Of a stretch of 64,000 nt of DNA, positions 1 to 10,576 are shown in pieces. The DNA is taken from NCBI RefSeq assembly GCF_905220565.1, contig NC_059415.1, positions 8,608,501 through 8,672,500 of the forward strand. The letters run 5' to 3'. A program made the translations under genes and the position numbers. The first letter of the stretch is position 1, and each line of letters begins with the position of its first letter. The DNA is from Melitaea cinxia (taxonomy: Eukaryota; Arthropoda; Insecta; Lepidoptera; Nymphalidae). The notes beneath the pieces were generated by a model. It saw only the letters and a program-made list of their open reading frames with translations, did not search any database and had not been told where the DNA came from.

Positions 1-125
1 TCCAGAGTTGAATAAATTTTTATAGTAAGCCAAATGTAATTCATATAACCTGTTTTTTTTAATCAAAAAATCGTTACTAAAAACACAGACATTTTTAATT
101 TGATAGAGTTAGTTTAGCAGTATAA

Positions 126-411
126 TTATGTAACTTTTCTTTTGACATCTAATTTATGGTTTTGTTTTTGTTTCCATAACATATATAAACAAATAAATAT
201 TACAGTTAAGGCTAGAAGTAATATTGATAGTACAATGAGAGCTAATTCTAGTTCCAAATATTGAGCCCAGGACACGTTGGCGCCGGCGGCTCTCATGTGC
301 GTGGCGCCTCCGTGTCGCAGCGTGTGCTCCACCCACCAGACCGCGCGCTCCAGCGGGGACTGAGGCTGGTCGGACATGATGCTGCGCAACCGCTTAATAT
401 TCTCTAGATAT
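126..411 (-). CDS. UGT: UGT gene 1, exon 4 (membrane anchor)
   Basis: This terminal 286-nt exon begins after ttatttttatag and completes a split Arg codon. It encodes the conserved SPLERAVWWVEHTLRHGG block, a single membrane helix (LALIVLSILLLALTVIFI) and a basic cytosolic tail before the stop. The open frame continues upstream past the acceptor, but that part is intron. Confidence 0.9.
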
Positions 412-3400
412 CTATAAAAATAACAGCTTATAATCAACAAATTTTCTGACACTAGGAAACTGATAGTAACTTGAATTCTCAAAATAACAAATAAATACAA
501 ATTAAATGAATAGATACAATTCTGTAAAATATTTATATTTATTATTATAAGTACTATATATAAGCATACACGAAAAAATAGTCATAATAGTAGTTAAAAA
601 AATGATGCGACGAGAATCTACAAAATTAAGTTCATTACATTTTTTTTTATCGATACTACATTCATATTTTATAACTTTACGAATAGGAAAAATTAATTGT
701 AGATACGTAATTAGAAGCGGTCTGACTAAACAAGTACCTCAAAAAAAAAAAAAAAACTCAGAAACTAAGAATGCGTGCCCGCGACTTCGTCCGCGTGGAA
801 TTTAACAAAAAGTTATTCAGTTCAGTTCACAGAGTTACAAAATAAATAAATTAAAAAATAAAAGTAGCCAAAGGTACTCCTTATCACATCAGCTATCTTC
901 CAATGAAAGCCCCGTCAAAATCGGTCCAGCCGTTTCAGAGATTAGCCGAAACAAACAGACAGACAGACAGATAGACTGACTGACAAAAATTGTGAAAAAT
1001 GTTATTTTTGGTATATGTACCGTATGCATTTAGTAAAAAGCGGTTATTTTAATATTACAAACAGACACTTCAATTTTATTTATTTTCATAGATTATCAAT
1101 ATTCATCACTAAGGTAGGCTACAACAGTAAATATTCTATTCAAAATTTGATGCAACCCGACTGCAAGTACCTTAAACTTACAGAAAGGTCAAAGCCCAAT
1201 GATACTGCTCTCAGGCAGTTTTGGGTTCTTGAGGTAATTAAGATAGTCAAAGCTCCTGGGGAAGGGAGGGAGTAGGGCCGGAAGCATATTTGCGATACAT
1301 CTGGTGTTGTAGACGCCCATAGTTACGGTAACCACTTACAATCAGTCGGGTGATATTTTTGTTTGCCACCTCAGTGTACGAAACTCTAGCTTATATCATC
1401 ATCATCATCACTTCAGCCTAATATAATATAGTCCACTGCTGGACATAGGCCTCCACAAATTCGCGCTAAAAATGGAGTGAACTTATGTGTTTCGCCCATA
1501 GTCACCACGCTGGGCAGGCGGCTTATAAGCTCTACGTAGATAAAAACACAATAAAAAAATGACATTTCAAGAATATACCTCTTGTCACCAGTGACTGCTT
1601 TAATTGCTCTTATAAATTCATCTTCTGTGAGAGTTGCGATATCTAGCTGAATTCCAATTTGATGTCGGACATATTTTTGCACATTGTACCACTGATCTCC
1701 CAATAACGGTATACCAATTAGTGGTACACCAGCGCTAATGGCTTCATCCGTAGATTGTAGCCCACCTTGAGTTATGAATACTTTTACTTTTGGATGTCCT
1801 AAAATTATAAAAAATAGGTAGGTACTTTATTGTTTTTATACAACGCAGTTAATTGTACTGTATAGGCATGTATTACTACAAATATATACACGTATTAGTC
1901 GATTCATATCACTTAAGCTTAACTTTCATTATAACAACGAAATAAAAATAGTAACAAGCGTAACTAAGTATTTAACTTACTAAGTAAATCAGATTGTGGA
2001 AGCCATTTAGATATCTTAATATTTTTGGTCTGTCCTGGCAGCGTGTCTTGGTCCCATTTCCACAAAATATCATATGGTAGTTGTGAGAATGCTCTTACAA
2101 ACATTTGTATCAGCTCTGGAGGCAGAGTAGAAGTTTTGACATTTGTTCCCAAACTAAAGTAAACAACACCATTTTTAGATGAATCTAAAAATGATTGTAA
2201 ATCCTGTAAAAATACCATGTACTGAACCAATATTTATAAAGATCCAATTTTCACATAAGTTGACCGTGTTCTGATTATTTATCTAAAATATAAAGTTTTA
2301 CGTGTTGAGGTTGGGGTGGGAGTAGTTTATTTGACTCTAGATTTTTAACAACATAATTGTGTTTGCTTGTAAACGAAAAAACACCCACTTCAATTAGATC
2401 GAAAAGTAATGCAAAGTAGACGAAAAAATAGTCAAGCAAATACGCGCTATCAACGATTATTCAAAAAGTAGTAATCAGATCTTGATTAAAATAAGAATTA
2501 TCGAAAATTATTTATAAAAAATAAACTGCTACCCTAGTGGATAATACAGCTAAGTTATTATAAATGTAGCTACGTAAAATTGTTTGATCGATATCCACTG
2601 AAGTAGTTTTACTGAATTCAGATAGATGGCGCTGTGACAAAGTACGCACCATCTCATAAATACGCGCCATCAAAGATTACTTAAAAAGCACTCATTATAT
2701 TTCGAGCATATTTAAATGAGACCAAATGACAAGCTTTTGATATTAAGCTTTTGATTTATAAAAGAAACATCAAAATTGATATGATCGAACCCAGAAAAAG
2801 TTAGGACGTATAGTATAAAAAAACAACCAAGAAAATATGCGTTATCAAAGATTACTCAAAAAGTTGTAATCAGATCTCGATCAAATGTAAATAAGCCTAT
2901 ATGACAAGCATTAACTTTCGATTAAAGTATAACTTCAGCCTATCGCAGTCCACTGCTGGACATAGCCTCCACAAGTTCGCGCCAAAAATGGCGTGAACTC
3001 ATGTTCGTTGCCTATAGTCACTACGCTGGGCATAACTCAAAACCTATATACATAGGTGCTCCTCAGAACTCGATTACATGTTATTACATAGTTTCATTAA
3101 ACTACATGGCAAGTACCAGTTTATGAACAAAAAAAGAATGATGGAAATCGGTCCACTCCGTAAAAAGTTATGAAGTAACACACATAAAAAATACACTCCT
3201 CCTTTATGGAAGTCGGCTAATAATTGTCAGATAACTTCAAGTAAGTAATACATTTTTGAGAATCGTCAACTTAACACGGTCATTTTATCACTGTCACACC
3301 TTTTAGCCCCACAATCGAGAATCAATTGACAAGAGAAAAAAGGCGGATCGTCAAAATGAAGCTACTCTCGGAAAATTGGTTTAAAATTATTGTTTTTTTT

Positions 3401-6128
3401 TTTTTTAGTAATATATGCACACGGTCGACTATTATCAAGGTAAGCAACTCAATGCTTGTTGGTAACAGCCGACTGTTACAGATAATATGTTTTTGATAAA
3501 TATATCACTACATATTATAAAACAAAGTCGCTTCCCGCTGTCTGTCTCTGTGTATGCTTAGATCTTTAAAACTACGCAACTGATTTTGATGCGGTTTTTT
3601 TAATAGATAGAGTGATTTAAGAGGAAGGTTTATATGTTTATTACATACATAATGTATTAGAGAAACACTGATAATTTTAGAGGTTTTTAATGTGATGTCG
3701 TAAATAAACACATTTTTTTGCGCTTACACTGGCTGAACCCTACGAGATAGATAAAAATAATATGCTGCAGTATTGTACACCTTAAAAAGGCCTACAAAAA
3801 AATCCGCGATGGTTATATGTCTCTCTTAAGAATAACCCACAATAACCATTTTTTATCGAGAAATAATGGCTTATTTACGAAGCGATTTTAAGCATTACAG
3901 CATTAATCCTTATCCAATTAAGTACCATAAATATATTTTACATTTAATATAGAACAATATGGCCCTACACCACCATGTAATTTGCTTACACCATGTAATT
4001 TAACTGAATATTTTCGAAGATATTACACATTTAGAATGCAGGGACATAGCGGTTGAGGCGTTACCGGCCGGAGGGCCGGCGGCGCGTGCTTAATAAATAA
4101 TAATAAAAACAATAGCGCGTCGAGGGCCGCGCTTCCCCACCACACCGACTTTGTCTTAAGCCGAGGTGCGTGCGATCTCGCTTGGAGACACCTTAGGACG
4201 AACGGACATCCTGAGCCCTTCTAAAGGGCTCCACTTTTTCTTTCACGGCTGGGTCTCCGTACCCAGCCACCTCACACGATGATGCTGTCGAGGCCGTTAG
4301 GGCCAACAGCACTAGAATAAACACTCCGAAAAAAAAACGCGCTTCGCACTATAGCACTTTATGATTAGCATCGCAAGCGTTTATCGGACCTCTCTAGTGA
4401 GGAAAATAACAATTATTACTTAATAAGAACGTGCTTTTCATCATGACAATGCAATTCGTACTTATAAGTAGTACTTTACGGTAAATTATAATTGTGTTTG
4501 CAGGCAAACGAAGAAAAACCGACTTCAATTATATCGACAAGTAATACAACGTAGAGAGACGAAAAAATAGTCAAGTTAAAAGGCAATATCAAAGATTACT
4601 CCAAAAGTTGTAGTCAGATCTCAATGAATTGAAATGTGACGACATGATAAACATCGGCTTTCGGTTAAATAAAAAATCATTAAAATCAGTACACCAAGCA
4701 AAAAGTTATGCGGATTTTCGAAAGCTTCCCCCGATTTCTTTAGGATGCCATCATCAGATCCTGATTTCCTTATCATGGTACCAAACTAGGGATATCTTCT
4801 TTCCAACAAAAAAGATTTATCAAAATCGGTTCATAAACGGTGGAGTAATCCCCGAACATACATTAAAAAAAACATATATATGGTCGAATTGAGTAACCTT
4901 TTGAAGTCGGTTAAAAATAATATATATATTCGAAATTGTATGATAGTATTTAAATACTAAAGTAAATTCTTTTTTAAGACAACACGTGCTTTTCAGAATG
5001 CCATTTTTTCAGAATTGTATGTTCGTACTTTAGCCGGTATTAAGATTAATTTTTAAACCGCACTTATAGTAAGTACATTACGTTGGATAGGATTAGATTA
5101 AAACCATAATTTATCATTTTTCTTCTATTATGATCTTGATTTGAATTAAGAGTTAAGGCAATTTAGTATTAGGGCAAGCATTTTTAACTGTCGAAAATCG
5201 TAGTTTAAGATTAGGTATTTGAGTTCAAAAAAGAACTGAATAGAATAGGTACATATCTTTTGTTGGTCATAATAAATTGTGACTATCTTTTGTTTTTAGT
5301 CGAACGAATAGTAAGTAAAATATTTTTTACTGCAGCACACACTAAAAATATGGCAATTTGTTCATAATCATTCTTATAGTTTTAAGGTGTGAGTTCAAAC
5401 AAGGATTGAGTAAATTTTATAATCCACTAGCTGTGCCCGCGGCTTCGCCCGCGTTGAAATTAGTGTGTCACAAAGTTTTCCCGGTAAGTTTCCAGTGAAA
5501 CTCTCATCAAAATCGGCTTAGCCGTTCCGTAAACCTTCCTCTTGCCAGTGGTGGAGCCCTCTCTCCAATGGTGAAACCGCATGAAAATCCGTTCTGTAGA
5601 TTTTGAACGAATCGATCACATACACTTTTGGGAACTTTGTTTTATAGTACACTAACTGTTGTCTGCGACTACGTCCGCGTGGTTATGAAGATATGCATTA
5701 CTATTAAGATGGTGAACGCAAATTATTTTTTTTATTTCAGTCACTTGAAATGCTTATCAAACTGAGTAACTTTTTAAAGTCACAATTTAGTATAATTTAA
5801 TAGTTATTTTTATAAAACCTCTCTATACACCACATTTTTAGTTTTGTTTTCAGGCTGTATATCTTTTATACAAACTATCAACCCTAATTAAACCCCCTTA
5901 GCGGTGGAATATTGTAAAATCCGTTCTTAGCGGACGTCTGCTAACTATAATCTACCTCCCTGCCAAATTTTATCTTTGTCCAACCTGGATGGATAGACCA
6001 TCCAGCGGTTTTTGAGTTCTCGTAATGCGTGAGTTATTTACCTTTCTCTTTTATATATATAGATAACGATGCATTATTTGGACACCTTCTCACCATCTAA
6101 AGAGCGTACATTTTATATTTCAAGTCTC

Positions 6129-6186
<58 letters not shown>

Positions 6187-9100
6187 ATTTTGATCCACGG
6201 GCTCAAAATGCCCGTGCCTTTGTTTATCATGCATGCATTATAATACTACAGGCGATTTTTCTACTTATTATACTACAGATCGACAGTCCTGTGACTGCCT
6301 AGTAAAACTAGGACGTGGCCCGACGCCGACGGTTTTTTTTTTCCTTTCTAAATACTGTTTATGCAGAAGTATACACATAATTGCTTTCTAATTTCTAACA
6401 CTATTATTTTTCTTATCTATGTCTATATTTACACTTATTTGCCTAGTTATCATATATGTACACTTATTTCCTAGTTACCATATATGTACACTTATGTTCT
6501 ACTTACAATGTACACTTAACCTATGTTACTGTTAGTAAGGATTTTTTTTTTTTTTTTTTTTTCTTATATATATATTATTTTTTATATAGTTATTATTTGT
6601 TTATCTATGTATAAGTTATCTATTTCTGTTATTTACTTAAATTTCACTACATATCTATTTATTTATCTATTTTTTTATTTTATTTTATAGGTACATCCAC
6701 AAAATACATATGGAACATTATATATAATTCACTATTACATTATTATCTAATATGTATCCCATCACGGGGTACACAACATTCCACATTATATTAATGCCGT
6801 GTAGCAAGTATAATTAAAATTACTTCGCATAAAAAATTAACAGTAAAGATGCTACATGTTAATAATAAAATTCATTTAAAAAGGTCATCAATCAATAAAA
6901 GCATACAATTTAAATTTCAAGTCTTTTACTTCAAAAACATAGGACTTTCATACAAACTTCCAACCCCCGTTTTACCCCTTTAGGGGTCGAGTTTCGTAAA
7001 ATCCGTTCTTAGCGGATGTCTAAGTCCTATAAGGAGCCTACCTGCCAAATTTCAAGTTTGTAGATGTTATAGTTTCGGAGATTTCGTGATGAGTGAGTGA
7101 CCTTTCGCTTTTATATATATTATAGATATTATAGATTATAGATAGATTATAGATTAATAAATCGCAAGGTCAAACTTTCAACGGTATATTTAGTATCACC
7201 ATTGCACCCGTGCGAAGCCGGAGCGGGTCGCTAGTATACAAATAATTTATATATAAATATATAAACACAAATATTACACGCAGACTCAGGCAGGAATTGA
7301 ATCCGCGGAAATAGCAAAGAACACTACACACTGCGCCAACGGGCTAGCCAAAAGTGGTAAGAATGGACCCGGAGTCCTGTATCATAAGCTCTGTAAATGT
7401 ACTCAAGAAACGCTACGAAACTCCTTAACGGTATATTGCTGTTTGTTTGAGCATTAAAGCCGTAAAGCGGTGTATGCTTTACCTTAATAACAAGACCGAC
7501 TCACATTGAACGTAACTATGCATTTTCAAGAGTTTGTGTAATCTATACATATAATAAAATGGTAGGAAAGTCAAAACTGCACATTGAATATTTTTTTAAA
7601 AGAATACTTGGGTTGTGATCTACAATCGAAACCGAAGCCAAAAATATAGTTTTTAGAATTTTTGTCTGTTAGTCTATTTGTCTGTATGTATGTCCGGGAT
7701 AAACTCCAAAAGTACTGCACGGATTTACTTCAAATTTGGCACGAATATTATTAAGAAGTCGGGTCAACATATAGGCTACATATTATCACGCCATCATCTA
7801 CGGGGAACGAGCAGTGAACCTTTATTTCTTCAATGCACTCTGTAACAACGTGTAATCTAACGACGCATATTTGAATGTTGTTGTTATTGTGTTAATAACC
7901 ATGCTTTAAGCTAGGTTCACGTTATAAATAAAGACATTCTGTACTATATTTAGTAAAAGCATTGCACCCGTGCAGAGCCGGAGCGGTTCGCTAGTATAAT
8001 AATATTTGTGTTTCTTGGATAATTCTGGCAACTCTAAAGAAACGACGGGTAAATATTATGTAATAATCGTTTCCATATAAAGAACGGTGTCACTAAATCT
8101 GTACATTAATACGTGAAGCAAAAACTTTGTACCTACCCCTTTTTACGAAAATTACGCGGACGGAGGAGTATAAAATTTCGCACACTTATAGTTTATATAC
8201 AGAAGGAGTGCAGAATGCTATTTTTTTTTATTATGCATAAAAAATAAATTAAGTCAATAAAAAGAAAACATTACATACACTACCATATATTTGACACACA
8301 CACGTCAATCGAATATAAATAGGTTATAGACTATAGATTAATATTGTTTGTCTTTACTGAATGTCAAACATAATAAGTAATATACAAATATGTGTTCAAA
8401 CTTATAATTTAAATTAATTGGTCACTTGGCGATTGCTAGTTTACAGATTCATTTTTATGATTATGTTTGCTCGCAAACGAAAAAAACCGATTTCAATTAC
8501 ATCGACAAGTAATATAACGTAAGTAGACGAAAAAATTTAACAAACGTACTAGTTGTCACTACGATTTTCGAGGCTTTCCCTCGATTTTTCCATCATCAGA
8601 TCCTGGTTTCCTTATCATGAAGAATTATCAAAGTCGGTCCATAAACGACGGAGTTATCGCCGAACATACATAAAAATAATATATACGGTCGAATTGAGTA
8701 ACCTCCTCCTTTTTTGAAGTCGGTTAAAAATGCAAGAGACCACCAGTGTAGAAGCCTCATAAAATTTGAGAAACAGATACCTGCCTACCTACTTACCAGG
8801 AACAAATGATTTTTTTTTTGCTTTATGAAATAAATTAAAATTAGTTTCAATTTTTTAAATCGTTTTGTTTAAACATTACAATACCTACAAGTACAATACA
8901 TGATTTAATGATGACGAATATTAACACGGCCAAAAATAGACGACATTTAATCCACTATGTATTTAAATATTAAAAAAATCAATAAAAAATAATAATCACA
9001 AGTATTTTATTTGATTATTTCAATATTATGGCAAAGATAATTGACATCAATATTGAAACAATAAATGGTAAAAGTAAATTACCTTTGGCAATTTTTTCAG

Positions 9101-9922
9101 CGGTGTCACGTGTATACCTCCAATATAAACAACGTTCGTCGGCACTGGTTGGTTGTCAACCCATATCGGGTTTACGTTCAAAAATAGCATGTGCACATTA
9201 TTAGATAACTCACGAAGAGTAGGAACATTGGTACCAAATTTAGATTTTAACGTTAAATGAGCTTGGCGTTCCGCTTGCTGTATGCTGCGTTCTACACACC
9301 AATTATTATACAGTATCTCCAATTTATCCCAATTAGTTAAATTGTATAGTTTTCTTTGTAATATTCCCGGATATAATAAAGGATGTGTTGGAACACCAAC
9401 GACTCTAAGATTGCTTGTTGTTCCACCGAACGAACTGATAAAAATTACGGGTACTTTGAATAAATGGGAGTATATCAGCACTGGATTTACGAATGCTTCT
9501 AATAGTAATAAATCAAAATAACCTCTCTTATTATTAATTATATCTTGAATTTCTTTGCTTTCCGTTTGAGTTATAATTATTTTTAACATTGTCTCAATTA
9601 TAAAAGTAGCTTGGTCGCTTGAATGTCGTTTTTTTACTACGTTTACGTTCTTTTTTTCTAATTCCTCTTTCCATAGTGTATAAGATAGATCGTGGACGTC
9701 TATTTCTGTTAGGTTATCAGGTGCTTGCCCTGGCGGGTACACGGGGTCTGTAGTGATGACCGTGATTTCATGACCACGTCTCGCTAACTCACGAGTCAGC
9801 GGTCTGAACACGACTTGATGGCTTATCGATGGTGTTGGAAACACTGCTAATATTTTTGCACTTTGAATCACCTCTAAACATAAAACCAGTAAGGAAGTAT
9901 TAAAAAGTAATATTCTCGTCAT
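126..9922 (-). CDS. UGT: UDP-glycosyltransferase gene 1 (four exons, UGT33-like)
   Basis: Exons in order are 9922-9083, 2203-1981, 1798-1579 and 411-126. All junctions are GT-AG and the phases join to 1569 nt, or 522 residues. The product would transfer a sugar from a UDP-sugar to small lipophilic acceptors on the lumenal face of the ER. Visible features are a signal peptide (about residues 1-21), a catalytic His in SISHQVVF (H35), Glu142 where mammalian enzymes carry the catalytic Asp, and a UGT signature starting FITQGGLQSTDEA in exon 3. A membrane helix near the C-terminus is followed by a Lys/Arg-rich tail ending KRKVT. Residues 22-80 (SAKILAVFPTPSISHQ and following) suggest the lepidopteran UGT33 group; that family name is inference. 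Intron 1 is 6879 nt and full of repeats, against 84-87 nt in the other three genes. I considered that exon 1 and exons 2-4 belong to different genes, but phases fit and no other first exon lies between. Confidence 0.87.
772..1112 (+). repeat. Dispersed repeat family A, copy 1
   Basis: The segment starts at the cgtgcccgcgacttcgtccg block and ends in tttatttatttt. Similar copies lie at 20586-20893 and 57570-57885. All three share the fragments gtttcagagattagcc and aaaagcggttattttaatat (copy 2 only partly). It lies in intron 3 of UGT gene 1. It looks like a non-autonomous LINE- or SINE-type element; no coding content is seen. Confidence 0.7.
1148..1385 (+). repeat. Dispersed repeat family E, copy 1
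   Basis: A SINE- or LINE-tail-like sequence with the blocks agctcctgggg, atctggtgttgtag and acaatcagtcgggtga. A better preserved copy is at 36553-36850. It lies in intron 3 of UGT gene 1. Confidence 0.6.
1396..1520 (+). repeat. R1-LINE 3'-end fragment (family C), copy 1
   Basis: It begins with a (atc)n run followed by gtccactgctggacataggc and the caccacgctgggcaggcgg block. The same sequence forms the 3' end of the R1-clade LINE at 27016-32274, so this is read as a 5'-truncated tail of that family. Confidence 0.7.
1579..1798 (-). CDS. UGT: UGT gene 1, exon 3
   Basis: This 220-nt exon has acceptor ttttag/GACATCC and donor AAGAG/gtatat. It carries the UGT signature: HPK, then FITQGGLQSTDEAISAGVP and LLGDQWYN. 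It ends in phase 2. Confidence 0.9.
1981..2203 (-). CDS. UGT: UGT gene 1, exon 2
   Basis: This 223-nt exon runs from acceptor tttttacag/GAT to donor TTA CTT A/gtaagt. It encodes DLQSFLDSS through WLPQSDLL, including the start of the UDP-sugar-binding C-terminal domain (WLPQ and the LGTN strand). It ends in phase 1, as in genes 2-4. Confidence 0.9.
2370..3225 (+). repeat. Dispersed TIR-type repeat family B, copy 1 (with nested family C)
   Basis: The family starts near aacgaaaaaa-ac-c-gacttcaatt and ends near gaagtcgg(c/t)taa, so its ends form a short inverted repeat. The inner blocks gtagacgaaaaaatagtcaa and atcaaagattactcaaaaag are shared with copies at 4490-4915, 8455-8735, 32636-33040 and (inverted) 40644-41516. 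A family C fragment interrupts this copy at about 2935-3050. It lies in intron 1 of UGT gene 1. Confidence 0.65.
2935..3050 (+). repeat. R1-LINE 3'-end fragment (family C), copy 2
   Basis: It contains cagtccactgctggacata and gccaaaaatggcgtgaactc, matching the 3' end of the LINE at 27016-32274. It is nested in the family B copy. Confidence 0.65.
3230..4040. other. AT-rich intronic sequence, no feature seen
   Basis: This part of intron 1 of UGT gene 1 is AT-rich, with short A and T runs. I see no coding pattern, hairpin or known repeat in it. Confidence 0.4.
4043..4330. repeat. GC-rich insert, probable LINE fragment
   Basis: A sharply GC-rich patch (ggccggagggccggcggcgc and downstream) in AT-rich intron sequence. 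Its composition resembles the R1-clade element at 27-32 kb, but no reading frame with recognisable motifs is left. It ends in a short A-run near 4330. Identity is inferred from composition only. Confidence 0.35.
4490..4915 (+). repeat. Dispersed TIR-type repeat family B, copy 2
   Basis: It runs from gtttgcaggcaaacgaagaa with aaccgacttcaatt to gaattgagtaaccttttgaagtcggttaa. The ends are inverted copies of about 12 bp (accgacttcaa / ttgaagtcggt). This is one of the cleaner copies. Confidence 0.65.
6131..6182. repeat. Poly-T homopolymer
   Basis: An uninterrupted T run of about 50 nt. On the minus strand this is a poly-A tract, possibly the tail of a retroposed insert inside family H. Its length may be unreliable in assembly. 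Confidence 0.8.
6431..6515 (+). repeat. Short tandem repeat of about 30 bp, three imperfect units
   Basis: Three imperfect repeats share the blocks cctagttaccatatatgtac and acactta. They lie within intron 1 of UGT gene 1. Confidence 0.6.
7238..7349 (-). repeat. tRNA-derived SINE (type S1), head and body
   Basis: On the minus strand the segment reads ggctagcccgttggcgcagt (box A region), then a box B-like gattcaattcctgcc, then an AT-rich body. The head matches the plus-strand SINE at 16392-16645. The box B is altered (GGATTCAATTCC), so it is an old copy. Confidence 0.75.
7545..7996 (+). repeat. Dispersed repeat family F
   Basis: It runs from aaaatggtaggaaagtc to gcagagccggagcggttcgc before tagtata. 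A related 3' end (gcgaagccggagcgggtcgc) is at about 7190-7236. It looks like a LINE 3' end of a type common in Lepidoptera; that is inference. Confidence 0.5.
8100..8310 (+). repeat. Dispersed repeat family G, copy 1
   Basis: It shares tacgtgaagcaaaaactttg, tacgaaaatt-cgcggacgga and the aatttcgcacacttata block with 18288-18500. No coding content is seen. Confidence 0.65.
8455..8735 (+). repeat. Dispersed TIR-type repeat family B, copy 3 (internally deleted)
   Basis: It keeps both ends (gtttgctcgcaaacgaaaaa with accgatttcaatt, and gaattgagtaacctcctcc with tttgaagtcggttaa) but lacks much of the interior. Confidence 0.65.
9083..9922 (-). CDS. UGT: UGT gene 1, exon 1
   Basis: This 840-nt exon encodes residues 1-280: signal peptide and the acceptor-binding N-terminal domain. 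The ATG is preceded by AAGAAG and is followed by a hydrophobic stretch. The donor follows the codons LPK (CCAAAG/gtaatt), the same place and phase 0 as in the other three genes. Confidence 0.9.
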
Positions 9923-10306
9923 CTTCTTAAGAAGTCTTTATAAGAACTGCATCTCGTTTACGTCAGCTTTACAAAGCGTAAGATTATTTTTAGATGTTTA
10001 CTATATGTAACGTGCCAGAATCGGTCATTCAACTTTTTAGAGTTCCGTTCTTAAAATAGAAAAGATTATGCAGCAAATCGTTATCATAAAATATATATTT
10101 TAGTATAAAAGTCTCTTTGAGTAAATTTATTTATTTATTAATGACAACAGAAGATACAATATAAATGTTTTAATACATAATGGGTAAACAATGATCATTG
10201 TACTTCTCTTTATAGGCAGTCATTACATGCTATACTACTCAGTGTAAATTAAATTTAATATATAAAATTAGAAAATAAAAATAATATAAGAATGATATAT
10301 AAATGA

Positions 10307-10576
10307 TTGCTATTTTCGAGGATTGTTACGAATCGTCTCTCCAGAAGACTCGACGAATTCCAACCACCGGAGCAGCCTGGGTTTCGAAATGGCAACAGCA
10401 CCGTAGACCACATCCATACTGTTCGGCAGATTATTCAAAATACAGAAGAATATAATCAACCGCTGGGCATTTGTGGACTACGAGAAAGCCTTCGACCCTG
10501 TCGAGACATGGGCTGTCCTAGACTCTCTGCAGAGATGTCATATCGACTGGCGATATATCGAGGTACTAAAAAGTAT
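10307..10576 (+). pseudogene. RTE-like reverse transcriptase remnant, left part
   Basis: The frame reads LFSRIVTNRLSRRLDEF followed by EQPGFRNGNSTVDHI and VRQIIQNTEEYNQPL. After a frameshift it continues AFVDYEKAFDPVETWAVLD. These are fingers and palm motifs of a non-LTR reverse transcriptase. The remnant stops at 10576, where a complete LINE is inserted, and resumes at 14579. It is broken by frameshifts and cannot be active. Confidence 0.8.
10565..10576 (+). repeat. Target site duplication, left copy
   Basis: ACTAAAAAGTAT, identical to 14579-14590. The host sequence reads continuously across it (EVLKS then MYDAATM) when the inserted LINE is disregarded. Confidence 0.85.

Larger units (their letters stand above)
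5428..7135 (+). repeat. Dispersed repeat family H, copy 1 (composite, with long poly-T tracts)
   Basis: It starts at actagctgtgcccgcggctt and ends at the gatgagtgagtgacctttcg block. Its 3' part is built of related units of roughly 200-280 bp that carry aaaatccgttcttagcgga. It holds a pure T tract of about 50 nt (6132-6182) and another near 6541-6562. A second copy at 41903-45385 is split by the 8-bp minisatellite. It looks like a LINE-derived non-coding element. Confidence 0.55.

Noticed and set aside
6069..6302. 77-residue protein with a poly-Phe run
   Set aside because: Produced by translating a poly-T tract inside a dispersed repeat.
9047..9082. Extension of UGT gene 1 exon 1 to the stop in the intron
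   Set aside because: The donor after LPK matches all paralogues; the extra residues are intron translation.
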